NCBI RefSeq assembly: GCF_003026105.1
Contig: NZ_PYNW01000004.1
Location: 248,001 to 312,000 of the forward strand
Direction of reading: 5' to 3'
Source of the DNA: Photobacterium sp. GB-56
GTDB lineage: Bacteria > Pseudomonadota > Gammaproteobacteria > Enterobacterales > Vibrionaceae
Length of the DNA stretch: 64,000 nt
Position 1 is the first letter of the stretch, and every line of letters begins with the position of its first letter. Made by a program: the position numbers and the translations under genes. The notes under the pieces are model-generated. The model had not been told where the DNA came from and searched no databases. It worked only from the letters and a program-made list of their open reading frames with translations. Of this stretch, positions 18,859 to 26,886 are shown piece by piece.

Positions 18859-19137
18859 TCCTTACTCTGCCCGTACAACGAAGTCGGAGAAGGTGATGGT
18901 ACGTCTACACGTCCTTGTAAACTCCAATCACTTTTAAAAGGTTCAATATCAACTAACCATGGGCCAATTAAAGATTCCGGTGTGATAAGTACCTTTTACG
19001 TAGGTCATGATCATTTGGCTAATATCTTTATCCGGAATAATTCGAATATTCGCATTAATATTTAAAGTATCAACCTCCCGAAAACGAGAACGAACTACAT
19101 TAATAATAGTAATCCATATCCCCAAAAATGTTGACAT
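18855..19137 (-). pseudogene. ccoH: Degraded ccoH (fixH) remnant
   Basis: Two pieces of a CcoH/FixH-like protein are readable in different frames. From the ATG at 19137 a 62-codon frame gives REVDTLNINANIRIIPDKD ... MTYVKGTYH, then goes out of frame near 18979-18985 and stops. The other frame continues with PESLIGPWLVDIEPFKSD and ends in QGRVDVPSPSPTSLYGQSKE before the TGA, which overlaps the ccoI start (ATGA). Together they give about 95 residues against roughly 150 for the family. The N-terminal membrane segment and the WY.QFWPW motif are not recoverable. AGGAG before 19137 may be the old ribosome site. Read as a pseudogene with a 5' deletion and a frameshift. Confidence 0.75.
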
Positions 19138-19326
19138 TCGACCTTGCTCCTCTGATTACTCATCAAAACAAGATTCAAATTGCTATTTTTTTGTAGAAGT
19201 GGCATTTTCATTTCTCATAATACTTGAGCTAACACATTTTTCAGAGTGGGTGACCACATTACATTTACGCTTAAGTAACAGTATGTGAGAATTTTGAGCT
19301 CTGTAACACAGGAATATTTGTAAAAT

Positions 19327-19782
19327 ATGGCAGCAGAAAAACTAACCCGTGGTCGTTTAATCCAAATAATAGTGTTAATGACTATATTGATTTCAGCTTT
19401 TTTTTGGAGAACAGTGACATATACATCTCCCGAAGGTGAAGATAGTCTTAAAGATGGAGTGAAAATATGTCAATTAGACACAACAAATTGTCAGTATTTG
19501 TTAGATGATAAGAACGTTGATGTACAGCTTTTAACAAAAAAAATATCTGCACAAGCACCAATTCTATTACAAATAACCAACATGGATGTTAAACCGTCAG
19601 CTACTGCTTCAGGTGTTTCAATGAATATGGGAACGGTACCCATTATGTTTACGCAGCATAATAAGAACACTTGGGTGGGAGAGTTTACCGTTCCAGCATG
19701 TACACATAACTCAATGGTTTGGGAAATAGATATAACGGCTAAAAACACGACAATGATTTCCCAATTTACCGTTACTAAATAA
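19327..19782 (+). CDS. Membrane-anchored periplasmic protein, possibly copper-related, flank of the lost cbb3 operon
   Basis: 151 residues: one N-terminal membrane anchor (IQIIVLMTILISAFFW, about 13-28) and a periplasmic beta-rich domain with KICQLDTTNCQYLL and SGVSMNMGTVPIMF ... WVGEFTVPACTHNSMVWEIDI. The Met/Cys/His pattern MxMG ... PxCxH ... MxW recalls the YtkA/FixH-like fold and copper handling, but this is inference. In V. cholerae, from memory, a hypothetical gene lies between ccoN (VC1442) and vpsV (VC1444); this could be its counterpart. Divergent from the ccoH remnant across 189 bp that hold nothing else recognisable. Ends in a hairpin shared with the SDR gene. Confidence 0.65.
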   Translation: MAAEKLTRGRLIQIIVLMTILISAFFWRTVTYTSPEGEDSLKDGVKICQLDTTNCQYLLDDKNVDVQLLTKKISAQAPILLQITNMDVKPSATASGVSMNMGTVPIMFTQHNKNTWVGEFTVPACTHNSMVWEIDITAKNTTMISQFTVTK

Positions 19783-19788
19783 TATTAG

Positions 19789-19830
19789 AAATAGCACTTC
19801 TTAATATGAACATTTACTGAAGTGCTATTT
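19789..19830 (+). terminator. Hairpin between convergent genes
   Basis: Perfect 12-bp stem AAATAGCACTTC / GAAGTGCTATTT with an 18-nt loop; the right arm touches the SDR stop codon. Probably bidirectional. Confidence 0.7.
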
Positions 19831-20560
19831 ACTCGCAATAAATCATTTTCTTTGTCATCCCGCCATCCACAACAAAATTTTGCCCCGTTATGAAACCTTG
19901 GCTACAAAGTAAAAAATCAACCATTTCAGCAATATCATTGACATTTCCAACTCTTCCAGACAAGTGCTGCTGATGATCGATACCTCGTAATTGACTCGTA
20001 TCTGTATGAATCCAACCCGGTGAAATACAGTTTACTTTTATATTAGGAGATAAACTCACAGCGAGTGCATGAGTTAATGATACCAATCCACCTTTACTTG
20101 CAGCGTAAGCTTCGGTGTTTGGTTCCGACTGTAGATATCTTGTTGAGCTCATATTAATAATATGTCCTTTACTTTCAGTAAGTAAAGGTAGGCACTGCTG
20201 ACTCATGGCTAAAGGGGATGTTAAGTTAACATTTAAAATATGGTGCCATTCATCTAACGGTAATTGGTGTAAGGGAGTATTGTAAGGGTTGGAAATAGCA
20301 GCATTATTGATGAGACCATCTAGTCTTCCAAATTGACATTTCACCCAATCTAACGTGTTTTTAATATCCGATATTTGAGTAACGTCCGTTAAACGAAACC
20401 GAATACGTGGTTCTTCATTGACTAAATCATATCCGGCTTGCTCATTGATATCTAATGCGATAACGATAACGTTTTTTTGTGCCAAATATTTACAAATCCC
20501 TTTGCCGATACCATTAGCACCACCGGTGACAATAACGATTTTATTTAAGCTTAAATCCAC
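19829..20560 (-). CDS. Short-chain dehydrogenase/reductase (SDR)
   Basis: 243 residues, classical SDR: cofactor motif TGGANGIGKG (about 12-21), DVT acidic motif, NNAAIS (about 88-93), catalytic Ser in NMSST (about 138), YAASK (Tyr/Lys about 152-156) and the C-terminal ITGQNFVVDGG. The Asp after the second strand (ALDIN) predicts NAD rather than NADP. Substrate unknown. The start is a GTG at 20560 with AAGG about 10 nt before. Stands alone, divergent from the FIST gene. Confidence 0.85.
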   Translation of the reverse strand: MDLSLNKIVIVTGGANGIGKGICKYLAQKNVIVIALDINEQAGYDLVNEEPRIRFRLTDVTQISDIKNTLDWVKCQFGRLDGLINNAAISNPYNTPLHQLPLDEWHHILNVNLTSPLAMSQQCLPLLTESKGHIINMSSTRYLQSEPNTEAYAASKGGLVSLTHALAVSLSPNIKVNCISPGWIHTDTSQLRGIDHQQHLSGRVGNVNDIAEMVDFLLCSQGFITGQNFVVDGGMTKKMIYCE

Positions 20561-20705
20561 TTTAATAATCCTTAGCTTACAAATATTTGCATCATGATAC
20601 GATAAGATAAGCTAATCTAATAAGAGGTAGGTAGAATTCTGACTTAAAATGTGCAAATAACTGATAATATTAATCATGAGTTAATTCAAGGATGAGTCTA
20701 TTGAT

Positions 20706-21869
20706 ATGGATATAACAACAAGTTACTCAATACAATCTTCATCTTTCGAAGCTATTAATGAGGCTATTGATAAGCTAAATCTAAAAATTGCAACGCCTTC
20801 TTTGCTGCTTATCTATTATTCTGAAAATTATGACATCAATATTTTCCAAGCCGAACTCAAAAAGTCATTTCCCCATACCGCTATTTTAGGTTGTACGTCA
20901 TGTCAGGGCTTTATGACAAATGAAGGCTATTTTAGTGGAACAGGTTTAGCATTATGGGCAATTAATGATTATCACGGAGCATATGGCACGGCCATTATTT
21001 CGAATTTTGAGACGCCTTATGAAATGGCAAGGCAAGCAACATTAAAAGCGATTCATAATAGCGGTCGAGTTGGCGAGTTGCCATCACTCATTTTATTACA
21101 TGCAACACCGGGTTACGAAGAACAAATTATTCAAGGAATAGAAAAAGAGTTGGGCTGTACCGTTCCTATTATTGGCGGCTCAGCTGCTGACGATTTCATT
21201 GCAGAGAAATGGCAAATATTTAATGTTGAACAACAAACAGGTCAGGGGATTGGTATCGCTGTTTTTTATCCGACCTGCGAAGTAAGCCTTTCATTTCATT
21301 CAGGTTATGCTAGTACAGGCTTATCAGCAATAGCCACTAAAGTTGAACATAGAGAAGTTATAGAGCTCGATAATAAACCCGCAGCGGATGTCTATCAACA
21401 ATGGATGAAGATTCCATTTGATACCAACAGCAACATAATAAGTGAAAGCAGTTTAAATCCTTTAGGGCGTTTTGCTGGAGAATATTTTGATTTACCTTAT
21501 TTTAAATTAGCTCATCCTGCACATATTACACAACGCAAGGGCATCGAAATGTTTGCTGAAGTAAAGCAAGGGGATCGCTTGTACTTTATGAACGGCACTG
21601 ATGAACGACTGATTTCTAGAGCAAGTCGGGTAGTTAAAGCATCAAATGGTAATAAGCTTAATCCAATAGGTGGCATTACGATTTTTTGTGCCGGATGCAT
21701 GTTAAAAATAAAAAATCGTATGGATGATGTTGCTAGCGGTGTAAATATTGCAATGTTAAATAAGCCTTATGTTTCTCCATTTACCTTTGGTGAGCAGGGG
21801 CAATTCATCAGTGGTGAAAATGCGCACGGTAACTTAATGATTTCAGCAGCTATTTTTCATAAAGGGTAG
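20706..21869 (+). CDS. nosP: FIST-domain sensor protein, NosP/VpsV-like
   Basis: 387 residues consisting of FIST N (about 20-215, with AILGCTSCQGFMTNEGYFSGTG and VPIIGGSAADD) and FIST C (about 220-375, ending FSxGCM-like FCAGCMLKIKNRMDDV). FIST proteins next to hybrid kinases are haem-based nitric-oxide sensors (NosP of Pseudomonas); in V. cholerae the homologue at the same locus is VpsV (VC1444). It is expected to bind and control the kinase encoded 12 nt downstream. NO or haem binding is inferred from family; the haem ligand was not identified. No promoter motif was recognised upstream. Confidence 0.82.
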   Translation: MDITTSYSIQSSSFEAINEAIDKLNLKIATPSLLLIYYSENYDINIFQAELKKSFPHTAILGCTSCQGFMTNEGYFSGTGLALWAINDYHGAYGTAIISNFETPYEMARQATLKAIHNSGRVGELPSLILLHATPGYEEQIIQGIEKELGCTVPIIGGSAADDFIAEKWQIFNVEQQTGQGIGIAVFYPTCEVSLSFHSGYASTGLSAIATKVEHREVIELDNKPAADVYQQWMKIPFDTNSNIISESSLNPLGRFAGEYFDLPYFKLAHPAHITQRKGIEMFAEVKQGDRLYFMNGTDERLISRASRVVKASNGNKLNPIGGITIFCAGCMLKIKNRMDDVASGVNIAMLNKPYVSPFTFGEQGQFISGENAHGNLMISAAIFHKG

Positions 21870-21881
21870 GTTGTTAATACT

Positions 21882-23984
21882 ATGATAAGTTCTGAATCTG
21901 AAAAGCTACAAGAAACAGTCATTGATTTATTACGCAGTCAAGAACGAGAAAGCCAATTACAAGATGAGAATGAAGCCATCTTAGAAGGCATCTCGGCAAT
22001 GGCGGGTGCGAATGATAAACGTCAAGTATTCAATAGCTTATTAGAAGTCCTACGCAAGTTTATTGGTTTTGATCAAGCACTAGTTCTTACTAGAGAAGAC
22101 GAGCAAGAGCTGCTTGATGTGCTGGTCAGTACTGATAATCGTTTTAGTACAAACTCTTGGCTTATGGAAAGTACATTTAGACGAGCGATCAATGGTGAAT
22201 GTATTGCACTATATTCTCCTAAAGATATTGTTGAATTTAGTACGCAATCGATTGAAGCATTAAATGACTACAGTTCGGCATTATTAACGGGGGTTAAAGT
22301 AAGCTCAAGTGATGCTGTTATGATTTTAATGAGCCACGATAAAAGTCAGTTCACACCAAGATGCAGGCGAGTGCTTAATAGATTTAGACCATTACTTGCA
22401 CGTGCGATCATCGATATAGATTATCGAGAACGGCTGCAATCTTTAGTGGCAGCCCGAACTCAACAACTGACATTTAGTCAGCAACGATTTAAAGATTTTG
22501 CCAAAACAGCAGGTGATTGGTTTTGGGAAATTGATGTTGATTATAACTTTACCTATATTTCAGAACCTCAAGTCGCTAATACACAAATTGCCTGTGATAA
22601 CTTTATAGAATTCTTTAATAACTACCCACTGTTCCAACAAAAAATGACGAATAAGCTCTCGCAGCAAGTTGTCTTTGAAGACGTAGAATGGAATCTTAGC
22701 GTTGATAATACTGAGCAGTGGTACAGCTTTAGTGGCACCCCTTATTTTGATAAGTATGGAAAACTACAAGGATTTCGCGGAACAGCTAAAAACATAACGA
22801 GCAGAAAAAAACGTTTATTTGACTTACAGGAAGCGCAAAAGCAAGCAGAAACAGCCAACAAAGCTAAATCTCAATTTATCGCAATGATGAGTCATGAGAT
22901 ACGAACACCACTTAATGCAGTATTAGGTTTAATGGAATCGCTATCTTTATCTGGCTTGAATAATAAGCAAAATCTTTGGTTATCACAGATGGACCAATCA
23001 GCACATTTATTGCTGACGATTATCAATGACATCTTAGACTTATCAAGAATAGAATCGGGGAGTTTTAGGCTTTTCAATAGTGATATTAATGTTGTGGAAA
23101 GTATAAGGCTTGTCTCTGATCAATTGGCACCACAAGCAACTAAAAATAATGTTCAATTTCAATGTGAAATTGACGATGCGATCCCTAAACAAATCTACGG
23201 TGACAAAAATCGAATTGCTCAAGTGTTATTTAATTTAATCGGCAATGCCGTTAAATTTACGAGTATTGGTTCGGTTCGCGTTGTTGCTCGTAAAGTTGAC
23301 GATAACATTGAAATAGCAGTCATCGATACCGGCATTGGTATTGCTAAAGATGCACAAGCAAATATCTTTAATCCATTTCATCAAGCGGATGGAAGTATCA
23401 CACGTCGTTATGGCGGCACAGGTTTGGGCTTGGCGATTAGCCAGTATTTGATCGAAAAGATGAACGGAACAATATCACTTGAAAGTGAATTAGGAACGGG
23501 AAGTTGTTTTAAAATTTCTATTCCTATTATTTATCCATCATTGAAGAGTTGTGAAGCTGACACTAAATTTAAAAATAAATCGGATTGCTCTTTAAATATT
23601 TTATTAGCAGAAGATAGTAACACCAATCAGTTGGTTGCTAAGTTGATGTTAGAGCGGCGAGGACATAAAGTTGCGATAACTAACAACGGAAAGGAAGCGA
23701 TAAATGTACTGTTACAGGGTCACAATAAGTTTGATTTAGTGCTAATGGATATTTCTATGCCTATCTTAGATGGCTTAGAAGCAACAAAACAACTTAGACA
23801 GAGAAAAATTAGTATTCCAATCGTCGCATTAACCGCGAACGCGATGCAAAGTGACCAGAAAATTTATCATGATATTGGTATGGATGGCTTTTTAGCAAAA
23901 CCAATCTGTTCAAACGAGCTAGATGCGTTGCTGGAAAAATACCAAGAACTTAAAGAAAACCAGCAATCAGAAAGTACGATTTAG
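21882..23984 (+). CDS. nahK: Hybrid sensor histidine kinase, NahK/VpsS-like
   Basis: 700 residues, cytoplasmic, no membrane segment. Order: coiled coil (1-30), GAF-like domain (about 35-180), PAS domain (about 205-310, GDWFWEIDVDYNFTYISE), HisKA with phospho-accepting His338 in MMSHEIRTPLNAV, HATPase (about 440-550; NLIGNAVKFT, DTGIGI, GGTGLGLAIS), and a receiver domain with phospho-acceptor Asp623 in LMDISMP. There is no Hpt domain, so phosphate must pass to a separate Hpt protein: HptB in Pseudomonas, LuxU for VpsS in V. cholerae, linking the pair to biofilm and quorum control. It lies 12 nt after the FIST gene, in one operon. A hairpin overlaps its stop codon, and dif lies 214 nt downstream. 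Confidence 0.88.
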   Translation: MISSESEKLQETVIDLLRSQERESQLQDENEAILEGISAMAGANDKRQVFNSLLEVLRKFIGFDQALVLTREDEQELLDVLVSTDNRFSTNSWLMESTFRRAINGECIALYSPKDIVEFSTQSIEALNDYSSALLTGVKVSSSDAVMILMSHDKSQFTPRCRRVLNRFRPLLARAIIDIDYRERLQSLVAARTQQLTFSQQRFKDFAKTAGDWFWEIDVDYNFTYISEPQVANTQIACDNFIEFFNNYPLFQQKMTNKLSQQVVFEDVEWNLSVDNTEQWYSFSGTPYFDKYGKLQGFRGTAKNITSRKKRLFDLQEAQKQAETANKAKSQFIAMMSHEIRTPLNAVLGLMESLSLSGLNNKQNLWLSQMDQSAHLLLTIINDILDLSRIESGSFRLFNSDINVVESIRLVSDQLAPQATKNNVQFQCEIDDAIPKQIYGDKNRIAQVLFNLIGNAVKFTSIGSVRVVARKVDDNIEIAVIDTGIGIAKDAQANIFNPFHQADGSITRRYGGTGLGLAISQYLIEKMNGTISLESELGTGSCFKISIPIIYPSLKSCEADTKFKNKSDCSLNILLAEDSNTNQLVAKLMLERRGHKVAITNNGKEAINVLLQGHNKFDLVLMDISMPILDGLEATKQLRQRKISIPIVALTANAMQSDQKIYHDIGMDGFLAKPICSNELDALLEKYQELKENQQSESTI

Positions 23985-24007
23985 AGATTCGTATTAATCG
24001 AATCTCT
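23983..24007 (+). terminator. Hairpin at the 3' end of nahK
   Basis: Stem AGAGATTCG / CGAATCTCT with a 7-nt loop immediately after the stop codon. The T-tract is poor, so termination is uncertain. Confidence 0.5.
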
Positions 24008-24197
24008 AGTAATTAACAGCAAGCTTTAAGTACAAGGCAAACTGAACATTTGCAGCAGTATTTAAAATTGATGTTAATTACCTATTTTATGGTAAATAGC
24101 CAATACTGTTAAATACAATAATCAACCCACAAGCAGAGTAGAGATGTTAGATACAAAGTAGGAAAAACAAGATCATATATAGTTACCTCGACACATT

Positions 24198-24225
24198 ATT
24201 TAACATAATATACATAATGCGCACT
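24198..24225 (-). other. dif: Chromosome dimer resolution site dif (XerCD target)
   Basis: On the minus strand the 28 bp read: XerC arm AGTGCGCATTA, 6-bp centre TGTATA, XerD arm TTATGTTAAAT. From memory, V. cholerae dif1 is identical except for one base next to the centre, and E. coli dif differs at two positions. The XerD arm is the invariant one. XerC and XerD recombine sister chromosomes here at division under FtsK control. The site lies in a non-coding gap, near two matS sites and matP, as expected for the terminus. No second dif-like site was seen within the window. Confidence 0.93.
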
Positions 24226-24273
24226 TAAGTATAATGTTGAAATGATGGAGATTTAGCTTGGTAGCTTTGTTGG

Positions 24274-24594
24274 TTATTGAGTTTTAAGTGCTTCAAGCAG
24301 TTCGTCCATACCATCATCAAATTCAGGCGCACCTCGGTAACTTGTAATTCCATGATGCTCATGTGCAAACTTCATTGTTGCATCGGCTGACTCGTATGGC
24401 CCGTAAATCTTAAACTGATGTCCTTCAATAACTTTTGATAAAAACCACATGCCGATTTTAAATGTATCGTTGGTGCTGCGTTGTACATCTTCAACATTTT
24501 CGGCTGTGATATTTGAAAGTATAAATTAAAGTTTAAGCTTGAACTTGTGGTTAACTTTATCGTAAGAAAAATATTGGCACACTTTAGTTGTCAT
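24274..24594 (-). pseudogene. Small gene of unknown function with an in-frame stop, next to dif
   Basis: A 107-codon frame runs from ATG 24594 (GGTGAAC ribosome-like site 8 nt before it) to TAA at 24274, broken only by one TAA at codon 23 (24526-24528). Downstream of that stop it reads NITAENVEDVQRSTNDTFKIGMWFLSKVIEGHQFKIYGPYES ... EFDDGMDELLEALKTQ, a normal-looking soluble acidic protein. A truncated product could restart at the Met of MWFLSK (58 residues). Not recognised. It may be cargo left by an element that entered at dif. Confidence 0.55.
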
Positions 24595-24596
24595 TG

Positions 24597-24816
24597 TTAG
24601 TTCACCAGAATTGATTTGTAGTTTTCAATGATTTCTTGGTCAGCATCTATTAATGATAATATCCGAGTTAAACCAAGCGACTAACACTACAACAATTTTC
24701 AATCCCTAGCGTTTAAGCTCTAGAGACCAAAAATTAATAACGGTAAAGCTCGATCTATCTAATGTATAAAGTCCAGCTTTGTAAGCTTGGTCTTCTTCAG
24801 ATAAGATTAATTTCAT
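24597..24816 (-). pseudogene. Broken small gene upstream of the previous one
   Basis: ATG 24816 gives 36 codons (MKLILSEEDQAYKAGLYTLD ... SLELKR) and then TAG. A second frame, shifted by one, reads SLGLTRILSLIDADQEIIENYKSILVN and ends in a TAA at 24597, 2 nt before the next ATG. The length between start and last stop is not a multiple of three, so at least one frameshift lies between. This looks like a decayed gene of about 73 codons once co-transcribed with the next one. Function unknown. Confidence 0.4.
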
Positions 24817-25546
24817 TTTGATAAACTAGAAAATGTAACCCAAGGTCTGATGGTGAGTAACAAACGCTTAGATAAGGTAGTTAAATTTTCTCAAACGAAA
24901 GAGCTGAAATGCAACCAGAAAAACAAAACGAATAAGCAGTACGGCAATTTAAAACCATTAATCCCGCACTTATTCACCCTATAACGTTCACCTCTAACAC
25001 CAAGAAGAAAACGTGACTTCCCTACTCTATAACCCAATTTATCCCAACTAGAGTTACCTTAAAGGAGACCTTTAATCAGATAATAATGAGGACATTTTTA
25101 AATAGGAAAACATAACTACGATGTTATTTAACTTGGTCGCTTTTTGTAATTACTTGGTTTAAATTCTCCAACCAATTCGACCATGTAGTCGCTAAATTCA
25201 TGTGTACATGGATATAACTCAATATGTTGTTGATGTTTCTTCAATACTATCGAACGAATAAAAACAAGCTTTCTTCTTTCAACTGATTAATGGCTAATTA
25301 AACAGAGAGTTACACTGATATAACCTTTAAACAAAATAGTTACACCGTCACTTATAGCATTTAAAGCTTCTAACTAAGTCGTTTTCACTATCAATTTGAT
25401 TAAAAAACAGAAGAATTTATATACAAATGATAATATGCCAAGCATATAGTTGCATCAATATAGAATTCGATACCTTTTTTGTATAAAATAGCCTCTCTTT
25501 TTGAGTAGTTATCCCCTTTGACAACTCTATTATTGATAAGTAAATA
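24817..25546. other. Gene-poor decayed stretch between dif-proximal fragments and the ToxR-like gene
   Basis: No intact gene. On the minus strand a 53-codon open stretch (25128-25286) without a good start ends in HIELYPCTHEFSDYMVELVGEFKPSNYKKRPS and looks like the C-terminus of a lost protein. The sequence GTTACACCGTCAC at 25339-25351 is one mismatch from matS. Upstream of the ToxR-like gene, TGTATAAAAT (25480-25489) and TTGACA (25518-25523) are promoter-like, but neither has a clear partner. Confidence 0.4.
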
Positions 25547-26341
25547 ATGAACGATGAAGTAAACAACGGAATAGAACGTTTTGGTCGTTTTGATGTTGAT
25601 TATTCGCGAAGAACGATCACCCGTATAAGTGATAATGCTGTTTTAAAAGTCTCACGCTCAGAGACTCATATCTTTGCTTTATTAGCAAACACCGCAAACA
25701 ATACTGTACATAGAGAAACATTACTAAAAGAGTGCTGGCAAGGAAAAGTAGTAACGAATAATTCGTTAACTGTAGCGATAAAAAACCTTCGCACTTCATT
25801 TAGTAAAATCGGTGAGCATAATATCATCACAACCGAGCCAAAACTTGGTTACTCAATTAGAGAAACCTCTCTGCTTGATGATGGTTCTCATCCGCCTCTG
25901 TCTGAAGATATTAGTAAACATATAGAAGCTCATGAAATTGCAGAAAAGTTAGAATTAGAAGAGCATCAAGAAAGCATTATTGATAAACCAGTAAATACTG
26001 AGAAGAAAAAAAAATTCAGCTTACTCAATAAATTAAATACATTTAGCCTATTTGATTTTCTGATTGTTTGCTTTTTCTTTTTAGCTACTTTATTTGTCTG
26101 TTACCAGTACTTATTTTTTGTTAATACAACTGATGTTGATGGTATATCTGTTAATTATAATGGCGTTGAATTACCAAATCCTGTTACACAGGCAATCATT
26201 GATTATAAAGCAGGCGATATAAGTCAATGGTATGCATTCCCTATCGGTGGATTGTGTGAGCGTTATAAATTAATAGGTGTGCATAATGAGCACTATATTG
26301 ACTTAACTTCACAGGTGAACCAGGAGCAGTGCGATGCTTAA
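25547..26341 (+). CDS. ToxR-like membrane-spanning winged-helix transcription regulator
   Basis: 264 residues. The OmpR/ToxR-type winged helix (about 11-105) ends with the typical TEPKLGYSIRE strand-turn. A charged linker follows, then one membrane segment (about 168-192) and a short periplasmic domain with two Cys residues (237 and 262), the arrangement that forms a disulphide in ToxR. It would bind DNA while anchored in the inner membrane and sense periplasmic cues. It is not the canonical toxR, which normally sits beside htpG and has different recognition-helix wording. The next gene overlaps by 8 nt and encodes a ToxS/VtrC-like partner. No Shine-Dalgarno is visible before the ATG. Confidence 0.85.
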   Translation: MNDEVNNGIERFGRFDVDYSRRTITRISDNAVLKVSRSETHIFALLANTANNTVHRETLLKECWQGKVVTNNSLTVAIKNLRTSFSKIGEHNIITTEPKLGYSIRETSLLDDGSHPPLSEDISKHIEAHEIAEKLELEEHQESIIDKPVNTEKKKKFSLLNKLNTFSLFDFLIVCFFFLATLFVCYQYLFFVNTTDVDGISVNYNGVELPNPVTQAIIDYKAGDISQWYAFPIGGLCERYKLIGVHNEHYIDLTSQVNQEQCDA

Positions 26342-26771
26342 AAAAGCTTTCCTTGGCATATTCCTAGCTCTATTGTTTATTATTGTCCAAGCGATTTTTA
26401 ATGCTGTCAGCACACAGTCGGCATATTTATTTACTAAGGAATACCCTGCTTTTGGCTCTGAAATTATAAAGGTTGACCTAAATGATGGGCGAATTAAGAT
26501 TAATACAATTAGAAAAGATAAAGAAAATCGAGTTATTTCATCATCTTTATTTAGTGGTGTATTTTTAAAAATTCAAAATCATTATTACACTTTTGGTGTT
26601 AAGCAATTAAATAAAAGTCGTGAAGTCGATTTCACTTTTAGTAACTTCTATATTGATTATCTTCGAACAAAAGAAGCTGTTTATATATCCGATGACAGAG
26701 GTATTCTAGAGCTAGCTTCAGGTAAGTCTATTTACCTAAGTAGCCTACTATTAGGTCAAAAGATACGCTAA
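26334..26771 (+). CDS. ToxS/VtrC-like periplasmic partner of the ToxR-like regulator
   Basis: 145 residues: an N-terminal membrane anchor (about 5-27), then a small periplasmic domain of about 115 residues rich in beta strands (FLKIQNHYYTFGVKQLNKSREVDFTFSNFYIDYLRTKEAVYISDDRGILELASGKSIYLSSLLLGQKIR). Size, topology and an 8-nt overlap with the regulator gene match the ToxS, TcpH and VtrC class of co-components, which stabilise or complete the sensor domain of their regulator. Sequence identity to any named member is not clear by eye. A strong terminator follows. Confidence 0.78.
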   Translation: MLKKAFLGIFLALLFIIVQAIFNAVSTQSAYLFTKEYPAFGSEIIKVDLNDGRIKINTIRKDKENRVISSSLFSGVFLKIQNHYYTFGVKQLNKSREVDFTFSNFYIDYLRTKEAVYISDDRGILELASGKSIYLSSLLLGQKIR

Positions 26772-26772
26772 A

Positions 26773-26801
26773 AATAAGCCGGTGTTTGCCGGTTTATTTT
26801 T
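26773..26801 (+). terminator. Terminator of the ToxRS-like operon
   Basis: Stem AAATAAGCCGG / CCGGTTTATTT around TGTTTG, followed by TTT. Confidence 0.9.
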
Positions 26802-26886
26802 AGTCAGCAACACTAAGTTATAGTGCGCTAGGGTGGTGACGTTTTGATTAAAAATTGATATATTATAGAGAGTTAAGGAGTATCTA

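Noticed and set aside
19129..19137. Reading the ccoH start region as an intact 62-residue membrane protein
   Set aside because: Its C-terminal part continues as CcoH in another frame right up to the ccoI overlap, which is better explained by a broken ccoH.
25541..25546. TAAATA as the -10 of the ToxR-like gene with TTGACA at 25518
   Set aside because: It would put the transcription start inside the coding region; only a leaderless or shortened protein would fit.
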